The notes: generated by a model from the sequence alone, not told the origin. 64,000 nucleotides of DNA from Rhodophyticola sp. CCM32 (GCF_004751985.1 NZ_CP038492.1:1054001-1118000), one strand, 5' to 3'. Counted from the first letter of the stretch, positions 8,908 to 18,293 are shown. Translations and numbers: made by a program.

Positions 8908-10005
8908 ATGGGCCCGTTTCCCCATGACGCCCCCCGTGCAACCATTTCAGAGGCCAACCCTGCGGGCACGGACGGGTTCGAATTTGTCGAATTCGCCCAT
9001 CCCGAGCCTGAGCAGTTGCGCGATCTGTTCACCTGCATGGGGTATATCCACACCGCGACCCATAAGACCAAAAACATCGAGCTGTGGCAGCAGGGAGATA
9101 TCACCTATGCCCTGAATGCCGAGCCGGGCAGTTTCGCCAGCCGTTTTGTGGAAGAACACGGGCCCTGCGCACCGTCCATGGCCTGGCGGGTTGTCGACGC
9201 GGATCATGCGCTGAAACACGCGATCTCCTGCGGGGGCGAGGAATATACCGGCACTGACAAGACCATGGATGTGCCCGCGATCATCGGCATCGGTGGCAGC
9301 CTGATCTATCTGGTGGATCAGTATTACGACACCAGCCCCTATAATACCGAGTTCAACTGGGTCCATGATGCCCATCCGGCAGGTGTCGGGTTTTTCTATC
9401 TCGATCACCTCACCCATAATGTCCACAAGGGCAATATGGATGTCTGGTTCGATTTCTACGGGCGGATTTTCAATTTCAGGGAAATCCGGTTCTTTGACAT
9501 CGAGGGCAAGTTTACCGGGCTTCTCAGCCGGGCGCTGACCTCGCCCTGTGGTCGCATCCGTATTCCGATCAACGAGGATCGGGGCGAGAAGGGTCAGATC
9601 GTCGAATACCTCAAGCGTTACAAGGGCGAAGGCATCCAGCATATCGCTGTCGGAACCAATGATATCTATGCCGCGACCGACACGATTGCGGAAAAGGGTA
9701 TCCGTTTCATGCCCGCCCCGCCGTCAACCTATTATGACCTGAGCAAGACCCGGGTCGTGGATCATGAAGAGCCGCTCGAAAAGATGATGAAACATGGCAT
9801 CCTGATCGACGGGGAAGGGGTTGTTGATGGTGGCGAGACGCGGATTTTGCTGCAAATCTTCTCGAAAACCGTGATCGGGCCGATCTTCTTTGAGTTCATC
9901 CAGCGCAAAGGCGATGACGGGTTTGGCGAAGGCAATTTCAAAGCTCTGTTTGAAAGCATCGAGGCCGATCAGATCGCACGCGGTGTGTTGAGCGACGCGT
10001 CTTAA
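8908..10005 (+). CDS. hpd: 4-hydroxyphenylpyruvate dioxygenase
   Basis: A 365-residue two-domain vicinal oxygen chelate enzyme that converts 4-hydroxyphenylpyruvate to homogentisate in tyrosine catabolism. Probable iron ligands are His167 (LDHLTHNV), His245 (IQHIAVGTND) and the Glu in IFFEFIQRKG. A strong Shine-Dalgarno, AGGAGG, precedes ATG 8908. The stop codon lies inside the first bases of the IS30 inverted repeat, so the last few residues may be supplied by the insertion, although the length is normal for the family. Confidence 0.95.
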   Translation: MGPFPHDAPRATISEANPAGTDGFEFVEFAHPEPEQLRDLFTCMGYIHTATHKTKNIELWQQGDITYALNAEPGSFASRFVEEHGPCAPSMAWRVVDADHALKHAISCGGEEYTGTDKTMDVPAIIGIGGSLIYLVDQYYDTSPYNTEFNWVHDAHPAGVGFFYLDHLTHNVHKGNMDVWFDFYGRIFNFREIRFFDIEGKFTGLLSRALTSPCGRIRIPINEDRGEKGQIVEYLKRYKGEGIQHIAVGTNDIYAATDTIAEKGIRFMPAPPSTYYDLSKTRVVDHEEPLEKMMKHGILIDGEGVVDGGETRILLQIFSKTVIGPIFFEFIQRKGDDGFGEGNFKALFESIEADQIARGVLSDAS

Positions 10006-10019
10006 AGCACCCCTTGGAT

Positions 10020-11102
10020 TCAACGCGCCATCGCAACATCTTCTGTTTGCGCTTTGAATACTTGATTTGGTGTATCGTATCCAAGGCATTTTCTGGGTCG
10101 GTTGTTCAAAGCTTTTTGCGTTTTCATTGAAACAGTCCGCATCAGAATTCGCGTTCGAAATCAGCGACCTGCTGATTGAGAGGCAGTGAATTCTGATTCA
10201 ATGTTAACGCAAAACGCTATAGGCGTTCAACGATTGCGTTGATCTGCGTCTTTGTCACGGCCTTCATGGATTTTCCTTTCGGGAAGTATTGCCGTAGCAA
10301 GCCATTCATATTTTCGTTCGAACCGCGCTCCCAGGAATGATAGGGATGCGCAAAGAAGCTCTTTGCACCGAGGTCGCGATTGACCTTTTGGTGGTGCGAA
10401 AACTCCGGCCCATTATCATAGGTCAGTGTGTGGACGTGGTCCCGCAAAGGCCCGAGCGTGCGTGAGATGGCTTGCTGTGCCGATTTTGCCCTGCGATCTT
10501 TGACCACTACGGCCCTGCATAGGCGGGATTTGCGTTCGGTCATTGTGATCAAGGCTGCATCGTTTTTGGCGCCCTATGATCGTATCGACTTCCCAGTCTC
10601 CGATACGGGCTCTGGCATCGACGATCCGGGGGCGCTCGGAGATCCAGACGCGATCCTTGATTTGCCCGCGTCTGTTGAAGACACCGCGCCGTTTACGACG
10701 CCTCTTGTGAACCCGCAGATGGGTGTAGAGCGTGCCGCCTGCACGTTTATCGGCGTAGATGTGCTGATAAATGCGTTCATGGCTCACAGGGGCAAGGCCT
10801 TTGAGCCGCATCACACCGTTGATCTGTTCGGGGCTCCAGTCCTGACGCAGACCAGCCTCGACAATCCGCCATTGCTGCCGTGAAACCCGGCGCCGTCCAA
10901 GACGGATACGCCGCGACATGCTGAAGCGTTGGGCTTGTCTGGCGTGATATCCACGCAGGCCGGCATTGCGCCGAACTTCCCGGCTGATGGTCGACTTGTG
11001 ACATCCGATCCGGCGCGCAATGCCTGCCTGGCTCTCCCCCGCTGTCAATGCTGCGTAAATCTCTATACGGTCATCTTCTGTAAGGCGGCGGTAAGCTCGC
11101 AT
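10020..11102 (-). pseudogene. IS30 transposase, frameshifted and split by a mini-element
   Basis: The N-terminal part (from ATG 11102, MRAYRRLTEDDRIEIY) carries the IS30 helix-turn-helix (GIARRIGCHKSTISREVRRN) and the first catalytic Asp in GDWEVDTIIG. An extra base near 10569 shifts the frame; the continuation carries the second Asp (TYDNGPEF) and the Glu region (SWERGSNENMNGLLRQYFP). After VERL the gene is interrupted by the repeat at 10110-10218. Beyond it, the C-terminus resumes as NNRPRKCLGYDTPNQVFKAQ and stops inside the left inverted repeat at 10020. The gene is inactive as read. Confidence 0.9.
10110..10218. repeat. MITE-like palindromic element inserted in the IS30 transposase
   Basis: A 109-bp element with near-complementary ends, AGCTTTTTGCGTTTTCATTG and CAATGTTAACGCAAAACGCT, plus inner arms CAGAATTC and GAATTCTG. 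It separates the transposase codons for VERL from those for NNRPRK, so its boundaries can be read from the interrupted protein. It creates the premature TAG at 10217-10219. Confidence 0.75.
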
Positions 11103-11260
11103 TCTATGCTCCTTAACTTCAGTCGGTGAGCAGCATAAGAGCATCGCCGCCTTACACTGTCATAAACGTTAAGTTGCGATGGCGCGTTGAATCCAAGGGG
11201 TGCTTTAAGCCAGTGTTCTCCACAGTTTGACCGTGTGGCTGGACTTGCAGCCAAACGCCT

Positions 11261-11928
11261 CTAACCCATTGCCGGACCATCCCTTGAGTGTGATGGCGGT
11301 TGACGGCGCTGCTGATCCCGCTCCATCGCCCAGGCTGGACGATCTTGGTTGTTGATGAAGAGCCGCATATCTTCACGGTGGCGGGTCATGGCGACATAGG
11401 CGAGGTGGCGGTCCATGGAGCGGGAGGCGAGGATGTAGGATTGATCGACTGTGGCTCCCTGGGATTTGTGGATGGTGACGGCGTAGCCGTGGTCGAAGCT
11501 GCGGAAGTCCGATGGGTTGAAACGGACGAGGCGGTCTTTGTCTCCGTCGAGAGCAACCGCCATTTGACCATCCTCCGCTTTTACGACGGTGCCCAGCATG
11601 CCATTTTTGACGCCGATGTCTTTGTCGTTGTGCGTGAAGACGATGCGGTCGTCGGTGGCAATGGCCCTTTTGCCCATGTCGGTTGCAAACAGGGTTTCGG
11701 GTAGGGCATTGGGATCTGAGCGCAGCGCAGATCGGATGGCCTGATTGAGCGCGTGCACATCTTTGCGTTTGTGGGCGAAGGCGAGGCGCGATTTGGCGGT
11801 ACCATTAGCGGCGACATCCATGGCGTAGGTCTCGACCATTGCCTCAATGGCCGTGTCGCGCGTGTAGCCACGGGACACAGCACCGCGTTTTCATAGCTTT
11901 TCAAGGCCGTCCACATGTCGCCCTCTGG
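11261..11928 (-). pseudogene. TraA-type conjugative relaxase/helicase, internal-to-C-terminal fragment
   Basis: The fragment reads GDMWTALKSYENA then, after a one-base frame slip near 11883 (CC where CCC is expected on the plus strand), SRGYTRDTAIEAMVETYA and the helicase segments AFAHKRKDVHALNQAIR, VTIHKSQGATVDQSYIL and YVAMTRHREDMRLF. These are the UvrD-like C-terminal helicase motifs of Ti-plasmid-type TraA relaxases. The nicking domain and Walker A are missing, so this is a decayed leftover of a conjugative plasmid or ICE. It is cut on its upstream side by an IS110 remnant and ends near the IS30 right end. Confidence 0.8.
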
Positions 11929-12076
11929 CCCGTGGCTGCGCGGGGTTGTGAGCCGGATGCCGCACAATAAAGCCGCTGTTGCGCTGGCCAACAAGCTGGC
12001 ACGCACTGCCTGGAGCGTTCTACGTCATGGCAAGAAATACACGGTTGTTGGAGATGAGGCTTTGGCCGCAATCTAA
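11925..12076 (+). pseudogene. IS110-family transposase, C-terminal remnant
   Basis: The frame ending at TAA 12074 reads PWLRGVVSRMPHNKAAVALA then NKLARTAWSVL, the conserved end of IS110/IS1111 DEDD transposases (the intact copy in this window reads ARVATVAMANKTARIVWAVL). The N-terminal catalytic half is absent. The fragment abuts the truncated traA in the opposite orientation, so it marks an old insertion or deletion junction. Confidence 0.7.
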
Positions 12077-12375
12077 CGCGCCCGAAGTCACAAAGACGTT
12101 CACGAAGGAGAATAGCTTGGAACGGAGAAAATACGCCCCCAGAATCTGAGAGCCCAGATGGTCATGATCGACCTGGTCACTAATGAGATCAAGGCGCGTG
12201 CGTAACCCACAATGGCCACGGCCCGCGAGCCGATAAACAGGCCGGATACATATCAGCGACTACCGCTAGCCACGCCAAAATCTCACTTGCGAACAGCAGC
12301 CGGTACATACATCTGGGCTCAAAACGGACTTGCGGCGCTGCAGCGAGCGCTTTTGGGGGCCATATGACTGCAACG
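12077..12375. other. Non-coding debris downstream of the IS110 remnant
   Basis: About 300 bp without a convincing gene. It lies where an IS110/IS1111 element keeps its non-coding right end (and guide RNA), so it is probably the decayed right end of that element up to the IS1182 target site. I see no tRNA, promoter or terminator. Confidence 0.4.
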
Positions 12376-12379
12376 CGGA

Positions 12380-14052
12380 GAGGCTGTGTGAAAACTGGCT
12401 GGGTTTGTGCTGCGTCATGTCCGTTTAGTTTTGGGTGCAGTTTTTGCGGATTGATCCTGCGGATTCAGGTGGAATGGCGTTCTTGAGACAATCTGGCGAT
12501 ACTGAGATGCCCGTGTCTGGCCAAGTTACTGCCGTTTAAGCCTTCATCACGGCTATCAATGCGGGGATGCCCATAATCTTGATCACGCGGGTCATGTTGT
12601 AGGCGAGGACGTGCAAGGCCATCTCAGTGGCGACGTTTTTCAGCCGCCTCATCTTGAAGTGCGTCGCACCCATCCATGACTTGATCGTGCCATAGGGGTG
12701 TTCGACCGTCATGCTGCGCACAGCAAGTTGGGTGGGGTCCTTGTCCAGGCACTGCTGAACACGTTCCAGAACATCTTCATGTTCCCACCTGCGGATGCGG
12801 CGTTCTTTGCTGTTCGTGCATTTGTCCTTGAGCACGCAACCCTCGCAATGGCTGGACCAGTAGGTCCGGATCGCTTTGCCGTCTTGCTGGCCCGTGAACC
12901 GATAGATCAACTGTTGGCCTGCCGGGCAGATGTAAGCGTCAGCCGCAGTGTCGTAGGCAAAATCAGCTTTGTCGAACTGCCCCCGTGCACCGGCATTTGA
13001 TGTCAGAGGTTTGGGAACAACGACCGCAATTCCGGCTTCTTCGCAGGCAAGGATTTCTTCGCTCTTGTAGTATCCCTTGTCGGCGATGGCCTCAATCTGG
13101 TCCGAGGCCATTGCATCGCGCGCAGCCACCGCCATCATCGACAAAGCGTCCCTGTCGTAGCCCTGCATGGTGACTTCATGGGCGACGATCAGGTGGTTCT
13201 CGGCCTCAACCGCCGTCTGCACGTTGTACCCAACAACGCGCGGCATGCGAGGTGTCGTGGCCATGGATCGCGCGTCAGGATCGCTCAGCGAGACCTGTGT
13301 CTCGCCCGTTTCATCCATGCGTTTCTCGATCGATCTGTAGCGACGGGCTTCCTTTTGCAGATGTTCCAGCTTTCGCAGGGTGCGTTCCATGCGCGCCTCT
13401 GGCAATACTGTTCCGGTCTGCTCAAACACCTCGTCGGCGCGATCCAACTCACCAAGATAACGCTCAATGGCCTTATCAATCTCACCCAGCTTCTGGCGCA
13501 GCTTGCCACGTGTGTAGTTCTTGGCCTTGGAGTTGACCGCCTTGAATCGGCTGCCGTCTATAGCGACCAAGTTCCCATCCAACAGATTGATATTTCGACA
13601 CAGTGCCACGAACTGCTGGCAGACCTTGCGGATCGCTGGCCCGTTATCTTTGCGGAAGTCAGCAATGGTTTTGAAGTCCGGCCTCAACCGGCCGGTCAGC
13701 CAAATGAGTTCCATGTTGCGGCCGCATTCCCGCTCCAACCACCGCGAGGACTGAATCTGATTGAGGTAACCGTACAGATAAATTTGCAGCATCAGCCCGG
13801 GATGATAGCCGGGCCGCCCCGTCGAAGCAGGCGTGGTTTGGAAACCCAGTTCCGCCAAATCAAGCATTTCAACGAACACATCAATCGACCGGACCGGGCT
13901 GTTCTCGTCGACATAATCATCCAGACATTCGGGCAACAATACCGCCTGTTGCCGCTCAACACCTTCGATAAACTGTCCCATGGATAGCCTCCGCACCGAA
14001 TGCAGAAATCATACCACCATTCAGATCACAGGGGGAGTTTCCACACAGCCTC
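12380..14052 (-). mobile_element. IS1182-family insertion sequence, intact, with CGGA target duplication
   Basis: The termini are GAGGCTGTGTGAAAACT (12380-12396) and the reverse complement of GAGGCTGTGTGGAAACT (14036-14052), differing at one base. The 4-bp direct repeat CGGA flanks it at 12376-12379 and 14053-14056. One intact transposase gene fills the element. The clean ends and intact gene indicate a recent insertion. Confidence 0.92.
12536..13981 (-). CDS. IS1182-family transposase
   Basis: A 481-residue DDE transposase from ATG 13981 (MGQFIEGVERQQAVLLPECL). Features are the N-terminal helix-turn-helix region (GYHPGLMLQIYLYGYLNQIQ), the first catalytic Asp region NLVAIDGSRFKAVNSK, the IEAIADKGYYKSEEI block with the second Asp, a CxxC-type cluster around CEGCVLKDKCTNSKERR, and the Glu region TVEHPYGTIKSWMGATHFKM near the end. 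The gene is full length with no visible lesion, so the element may still move. Confidence 0.93.
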   Translation of the reverse strand: MGQFIEGVERQQAVLLPECLDDYVDENSPVRSIDVFVEMLDLAELGFQTTPASTGRPGYHPGLMLQIYLYGYLNQIQSSRWLERECGRNMELIWLTGRLRPDFKTIADFRKDNGPAIRKVCQQFVALCRNINLLDGNLVAIDGSRFKAVNSKAKNYTRGKLRQKLGEIDKAIERYLGELDRADEVFEQTGTVLPEARMERTLRKLEHLQKEARRYRSIEKRMDETGETQVSLSDPDARSMATTPRMPRVVGYNVQTAVEAENHLIVAHEVTMQGYDRDALSMMAVAARDAMASDQIEAIADKGYYKSEEILACEEAGIAVVVPKPLTSNAGARGQFDKADFAYDTAADAYICPAGQQLIYRFTGQQDGKAIRTYWSSHCEGCVLKDKCTNSKERRIRRWEHEDVLERVQQCLDKDPTQLAVRSMTVEHPYGTIKSWMGATHFKMRRLKNVATEMALHVLAYNMTRVIKIMGIPALIAVMKA

Positions 14053-14056
14053 CGGA

Positions 14057-14459
14057 CTAAGCGGACTTGAGCGGTCGCAGCTTTCGCTCATGCAGAAAAC
14101 CTTCGCATGCATGGCGAGTCGGTTGCTGCGCTGCAGCCCAAATCCACAAAGGGGCTGTATATTCTTATCTTCGTTCGGCAATTCAAATGGGATTTTCGTT
14201 GCAGTTGCCCCGTTGACCCGATTTGAAACTGCGTGAGTGCAGCAAAGAGTGCCTGAAGCGGAGAAATCTAGAGCAATTTATAGCTTGTCCTCCAAATCCT
14301 ACTTGTCGGTTCGGGGAATTTGCATATTGCAGCCCTGCGCAACAATTGCGAGCTGCAGCCGTTTCAACACATCAAAAACTTGCCAATGGAAGAATTTCTT
14401 TCGCATGTTGTCGGCAGTCTGGTCGTTACGATGGCACCAATGTGCAAAAAGGTGTTCCA
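14057..14459 (+). other. Upstream region of the aldehyde dehydrogenase gene
   Basis: About 400 bp, more AT-rich than the host genes, between the IS1182 right end and the first catabolic gene. The open frame reaching upstream of the aldehyde dehydrogenase has no family similarity and no good ribosome site, so I treat it as leader. It presumably contains the promoter, but I cannot point to a convincing -35/-10 pair. Confidence 0.4.
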
Positions 14460-15887
14460 ATGATCTACAAGAATCTCGTCGGTTCAGACTGGCTTGGTGA
14501 CGAGGCTGCCTTTGAAAATAAGAACCCTTCAAATCCAGACGACGTCATCGGTCTTTTCACTCGCGGGGACGGGACAACGGTTGATCAGGCGGTGAATGCT
14601 GCAAGCGAGGCGTTTTACGGCTGGGCGACGACATCGCCTCAGGTCCGTGCGGACATCTTGGATAAGGCGGGGAGTTTAATCCTCGCACGTAAGGACGAGA
14701 TCGGGCGGTTGCTTGCCCGCGAGGAAGGCAAGACGTTGGCTGAAGCAACGGGTGAGACAGCGCGCGCTGGACAGCTGTTTAAGTTCTTCGCAGGTGAAGC
14801 CCTGCGTATGACCGGAGATGCCATCGCCTCAATCCGCGAAAGCGTGGATGTCGAGGTTACGCGCGAGCCGTTGGGTGTTATTGGCTTGATCACGCCATGG
14901 AACTTTCCGATCGCCATTCCCGCCTGGAAGACTGCCCCTGCACTGGCATTTGGCAATACAGTGGTTCTGAAATGCGCTGAACAGACCCCCGCCAGCGCGC
15001 ATGTGATGGCGCGAATTTTGCTAGAGGCGGGATGCCCACCGGGTGTATTCAATCTTGTGATGGGGCCGGGGTCGGTGATCGACCCAGCCTTGGTGGCGCA
15101 CCTGGATGTTGCTGCGATCTCCTTTACTGGTTCGGAGGTTGTCGGCCAGCAGATCGCCGACGGCTGCGCACGTCATCGCAAAAAGCTTCAGATGGAAATG
15201 GGCGGCAAGAACCCGATGGTTGTGATGGAGGATGCCGATCTGGATGTCGCCGTGCCTGCTTGCATCAACGGAGCGTTTTACTCGACGGGGCAGCGCTGCA
15301 CAGCGTCCTCTCGGTTGATCGTCAATCGCGACATTCACGACGCGTTTGTGGCGCGGATGACCGAAGCCATGTTCGCGCTGGTCTTGGGCGATCCTTTGGA
15401 TGCAAAGACCCAAATCGGTCCGGTTGTGTCCGAAAGCCAGCTGCGCGGAAACCTTGGCTATGTCGATTTGGCACGGTCTGAAGGAGCAGACATTGTCGGT
15501 GGAATGCAGTTGGAACGGACAGGGTTCTTTCAATCGCCGACTCTTTTTGTTGGGGCAACCAATGATATGCGTAGTAGTCGGGAAGAAATTTTCGGCCCCT
15601 GTGCAAGTGTGATTTTGGCAGATGACTTTGACCACGCCGTTGCCTTGGCCAACGACACTGAATTTGGCTTGTCCTCCGGGATTTGCACGGCGTCGCTAAA
15701 ATATGCGCGTGAGTTCAAACGGCGCTCTCAGGCTGGAATGGTCATGGTGAATCTGCCGAGGGCAGGAGTGGACTATCATGTGCCATTTGGCGGGCGCAAA
15801 GGGTCATCTTTCGGGTCGCGTGAACAAGGGCGTTACGCGGTGGAGTTCTATACCTCGGTCAAGACCGCCTATACCTATGCCGCGTAA
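14460..15887 (+). CDS. NAD(P)-dependent aldehyde dehydrogenase (2-oxoglutarate semialdehyde dehydrogenase-like)
   Basis: A 475-residue ALDH from ATG 14460 (MIYKNLVGSDWLGDEAAF). Catalytic Glu is in LQMEMGGKNPMVV and catalytic Cys in YSTGQRCTASSRLIV; the Rossmann region includes GLITPWNFPIAIPAWKTAPA. The GQRCTASSRLIV stretch is the form found in 2-oxoglutarate semialdehyde dehydrogenases, which oxidise the C5 semialdehyde to 2-oxoglutarate; succinate semialdehyde is an alternative substrate. It is the first gene of the catabolic region, followed 4 bp after its stop by the FAD oxidase gene. Confidence 0.85.
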   Translation: MIYKNLVGSDWLGDEAAFENKNPSNPDDVIGLFTRGDGTTVDQAVNAASEAFYGWATTSPQVRADILDKAGSLILARKDEIGRLLAREEGKTLAEATGETARAGQLFKFFAGEALRMTGDAIASIRESVDVEVTREPLGVIGLITPWNFPIAIPAWKTAPALAFGNTVVLKCAEQTPASAHVMARILLEAGCPPGVFNLVMGPGSVIDPALVAHLDVAAISFTGSEVVGQQIADGCARHRKKLQMEMGGKNPMVVMEDADLDVAVPACINGAFYSTGQRCTASSRLIVNRDIHDAFVARMTEAMFALVLGDPLDAKTQIGPVVSESQLRGNLGYVDLARSEGADIVGGMQLERTGFFQSPTLFVGATNDMRSSREEIFGPCASVILADDFDHAVALANDTEFGLSSGICTASLKYAREFKRRSQAGMVMVNLPRAGVDYHVPFGGRKGSSFGSREQGRYAVEFYTSVKTAYTYAA

Positions 15888-15891
15888 TCCT

Positions 15892-17310
15892 ATGACCCTT
15901 GCAAACGAATTGATGGACTTGTTGGGGCCTGTCGGGTTCCAAACCGAAGACACGGATGCCTATCAAACCGATTGGCTGCGCATGCAGGATCATACCCCAA
16001 TGGGTGTGGCGCGCCCGAAAAACACCGCAGAAGTAGCCGAAGTTGTCAGGCTCGCCAACGCAGCGGATGTGTCCATCACCCCGCAGGGCGGCAACACCAG
16101 TCTGTGTGCGGGTGCAGTACCGGGGAGGGCAGGGCAGATTATTCTGTCGCTGTCGCGAATGAATGGCATTAGCCCGATTGAGTCAGATGCCTTTTGCGTC
16201 ACGGTCGGTGCCGGGGCCGTTCTCGCAAATCTACATGAAGTGCTTGCCGATCAAGACTTGATTTTTCCGATGCATCTGGGGGCCGAGGGCACAGCCCAGA
16301 TCGGTGGCCTGATTGCGACCAATGCAGGCGGTAGCCACGCGTTGCGCTATGGGATGATGCAGGATCTTGTGTTGGGGCTAGAGGTTGTTCTACCTGATGG
16401 GCAGGTTTGGAATGGGATGCGTAGTGTTCAAAAGGATAATGCCGGGTATCAATTGCGCAAGCTCTTTTGCGGGGCTGAGGGGACACTTGGCATTGTGACA
16501 CGCGCTTGCTTGCGCTTGTTTCCGGCACCGGTTTCCCGCGCCACGGCACTGCTCGTGGTCGAGGACATTCAGGCGCTTATGTCTTTGGGACAAACACTAC
16601 GACGCGAGTTGGGTGAAGTCCTGACCGCTCTAGAGTTCTTTAGCGATATCGGTTTGGAACTGGCGCTTCTCCATCTGGAGGGGTTGAAATATCCCCTTGA
16701 AACCCGCAGTGCTGCCTATGTGCTGGTTGAGGTTGAAACATCATCGGGACATATCGATGTTGCCCAACTTCTTGAGGCGGTTTTGGCTGAGTGCTTTGCG
16801 GCGGAACTTTGCATCGACGGCGCATTGGCTTCAAGCGATGCACAACGCGCAGTGTTTTGGCGTCTGCGTGAAGAAATGCCCGAAGGCCAGCGATTGGAAG
16901 GCCCTCAAATTAAGCACGACATCTCTGTCCCTGTCGCAAAGGTCGCACCTTTTATAGCCGAGATGGGGGGGATCCTGGAGCAGCTGCTGCCGGGTATACA
17001 TATCAATCCATTTGGGCATCTTGGGGATGGGAACATTCACTACAATCTGAGCCCACCGAAGGGACAGTCGGATTTCGGAGATCTCAAGGATACTTTGTCA
17101 GCCAACATTTACCGAATGGCCGAAGACGCCGGGGGCAGTCTTGCCGCTGAGCACGGGCTTGGTAGCAGCAAAATTGCGTATGCTGATGAGCTGCGCAGCC
17201 CGGTTGAACGACAATTGATGCGCCAAATCAAGCAAGCAATCGATCAGAGTGATGTAATGAACCCCGGTGTGATCGTGACTCGCGGCGGACCACAAGATAA
17301 ACTTTCTTAA
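15892..17310 (+). CDS. FAD-linked D-2-hydroxyacid dehydrogenase/oxidase (GlcD/D2HGDH family)
   Basis: A 472-residue flavoprotein. The N-terminal PCMH-type FAD domain has ITPQGGNTSLCAGAVPG and GLIATNAGGSHALRYG; the C-terminal oxidase domain has HLGDGNIHYN and AAEHGLGSSK, which bind metal and substrate in D-2-hydroxyglutarate and D-lactate dehydrogenases. It would oxidise a D-2-hydroxyacid to a 2-oxoacid and pass electrons to an acceptor such as ETF or quinone. ATG 15892 (MTLANELMDLL) fits the family start; a MPRNP extension upstream overlaps the ALDH gene. It is next to an ALDH that could make 2-oxoglutarate, but the substrate is unknown. Confidence 0.85.
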   Translation: MTLANELMDLLGPVGFQTEDTDAYQTDWLRMQDHTPMGVARPKNTAEVAEVVRLANAADVSITPQGGNTSLCAGAVPGRAGQIILSLSRMNGISPIESDAFCVTVGAGAVLANLHEVLADQDLIFPMHLGAEGTAQIGGLIATNAGGSHALRYGMMQDLVLGLEVVLPDGQVWNGMRSVQKDNAGYQLRKLFCGAEGTLGIVTRACLRLFPAPVSRATALLVVEDIQALMSLGQTLRRELGEVLTALEFFSDIGLELALLHLEGLKYPLETRSAAYVLVEVETSSGHIDVAQLLEAVLAECFAAELCIDGALASSDAQRAVFWRLREEMPEGQRLEGPQIKHDISVPVAKVAPFIAEMGGILEQLLPGIHINPFGHLGDGNIHYNLSPPKGQSDFGDLKDTLSANIYRMAEDAGGSLAAEHGLGSSKIAYADELRSPVERQLMRQIKQAIDQSDVMNPGVIVTRGGPQDKLS

Positions 17311-17416
17311 CTGATGGATTTCTTGTTTTGTCCAGCCGTCCCCTGGCGCGCAAGCTTGCAACAGTAATTGCTAAATACGCTTCACCCAGGAGCCAAAACC
17401 ACACAGGGGAAAATCC

Positions 17417-18235
17417 ATGACCATTCTACGCAATCTGAAATCTTTCGTGGCTGCGATCGCAGTTTCGACCATCGCGCTCGGCGGAGCAGCCGTCGCGCAA
17501 GAGAGCGAAAATCTCTGGCAAGATGTGCAAGAGCGCGGCACTTTGCGCGTCGGCGTGGCAGAAGCGCCCCCCCTGATGGTCCGTGACCCGGCATCGGGCG
17601 AATGGTCAGGCTACTTCTTGGACGTCATGGAAGGTTTTGCTGCCTCAATTGATGTCGAAGTCGAAATTGTCGAAACCACATGGGGCAACATGGTTGCCGG
17701 TGTTCAGGCTGGCCGTTGGGATATTTCTTCGGGACTGAACCGCAACCCGCAACGTGCCTTGGCGCTGAACTATTCTATCCCGATCTGGAGCTATGAGATC
17801 GGTCTGCTCTATGATACGCGTAACCCAAAGATTTCGGCTGATATGACAGCGCTGGCTGATTTCGACGTTGAGGGCATGACGATTGCGGTGATGCAAGGTG
17901 CGGCCGGCGATCTGTCGATCACGCCTCAAATTGAAAACGCAAATATCGTGCGTCTTGACGGGGCAAACGAAGGCCGTCTCGCGATCATTGCAAACCGTGC
18001 TGACGTTTTTGCAACCGATAGCGACATTCACCGCTTCACGATTGCACAGAACCCAGACTGGGCTGCGCAAGTCCTGCCAAATCCAGCAATTGCAAAGCAG
18101 GGTATCGCCTTTGGACTACGCAACTCCGTGCCTTTGGAGGACATTCAGGTTCTCGACATCTATCTCGAAGAGATGGTCGCAACCGGTGCTGTACAGCGTC
18201 TGTATGAGGCCGCAGCTGCCGCAATGGTCGAATAA
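17417..18235 (+). CDS. Polar amino-acid ABC transporter substrate-binding protein (SBP family 3)
   Basis: A 272-residue protein with an N-terminal signal peptide (hydrophobic stretch FVAAIAVSTIALGGAAVA, cleavage after AVA-Q near residue 28), so periplasmic. The mature part starts WQDVQERGTLRVGVAEAPPL and has the family-3 fold (SGYFLDVMEGFAASIDVEVE), like glutamate, glutamine or cystine binding proteins. It precedes the ATPase and two permease genes and probably sets the substrate specificity of the catabolic region. A stem-loop follows the stop, which would favour higher expression of the binding protein than of the membrane parts. Confidence 0.9.
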   Translation: MTILRNLKSFVAAIAVSTIALGGAAVAQESENLWQDVQERGTLRVGVAEAPPLMVRDPASGEWSGYFLDVMEGFAASIDVEVEIVETTWGNMVAGVQAGRWDISSGLNRNPQRALALNYSIPIWSYEIGLLYDTRNPKISADMTALADFDVEGMTIAVMQGAAGDLSITPQIENANIVRLDGANEGRLAIIANRADVFATDSDIHRFTIAQNPDWAAQVLPNPAIAKQGIAFGLRNSVPLEDIQVLDIYLEEMVATGAVQRLYEAAAAAMVE

Positions 18236-18247
18236 CCTAGCTTTTTG

Positions 18248-18270
18248 TACCGCCCCTGAACGGGGCGGTA
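18248..18270 (+). promoter_or_regulatory. Stem-loop between SBP and ABC ATPase genes
   Basis: TACCGCCCC (18248-18256) pairs perfectly with GGGGCGGTA (18262-18270), with TGAAC as the loop. There is no long T tract, so it is more likely an mRNA-stabilising or attenuating hairpin than a full terminator, as is common after binding-protein genes. Confidence 0.7.
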
Positions 18271-18293
18271 TTCCCAAGCTGGAAGGGCATTTT

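Larger units (their letters stand above)
10001..11209 (-). mobile_element. IS30-family insertion sequence (degenerate)
   Basis: Perfect 37-bp inverted repeats bound the element: 10001-10037 (CTTAAAGCACCCCTTGGATT...) and 11173-11209. Inside is one leftward IS30 transposase gene with two lesions. No direct target repeat is visible. The left flank is hpd while the right flank is conjugative-transfer debris, which suggests that IS-mediated rearrangement or deletion created this junction. Confidence 0.9.

Noticed and set aside
14223..14459. N-terminal extension of the aldehyde dehydrogenase
   Set aside because: No similarity to ALDHs, and the family start matches ATG 14460.
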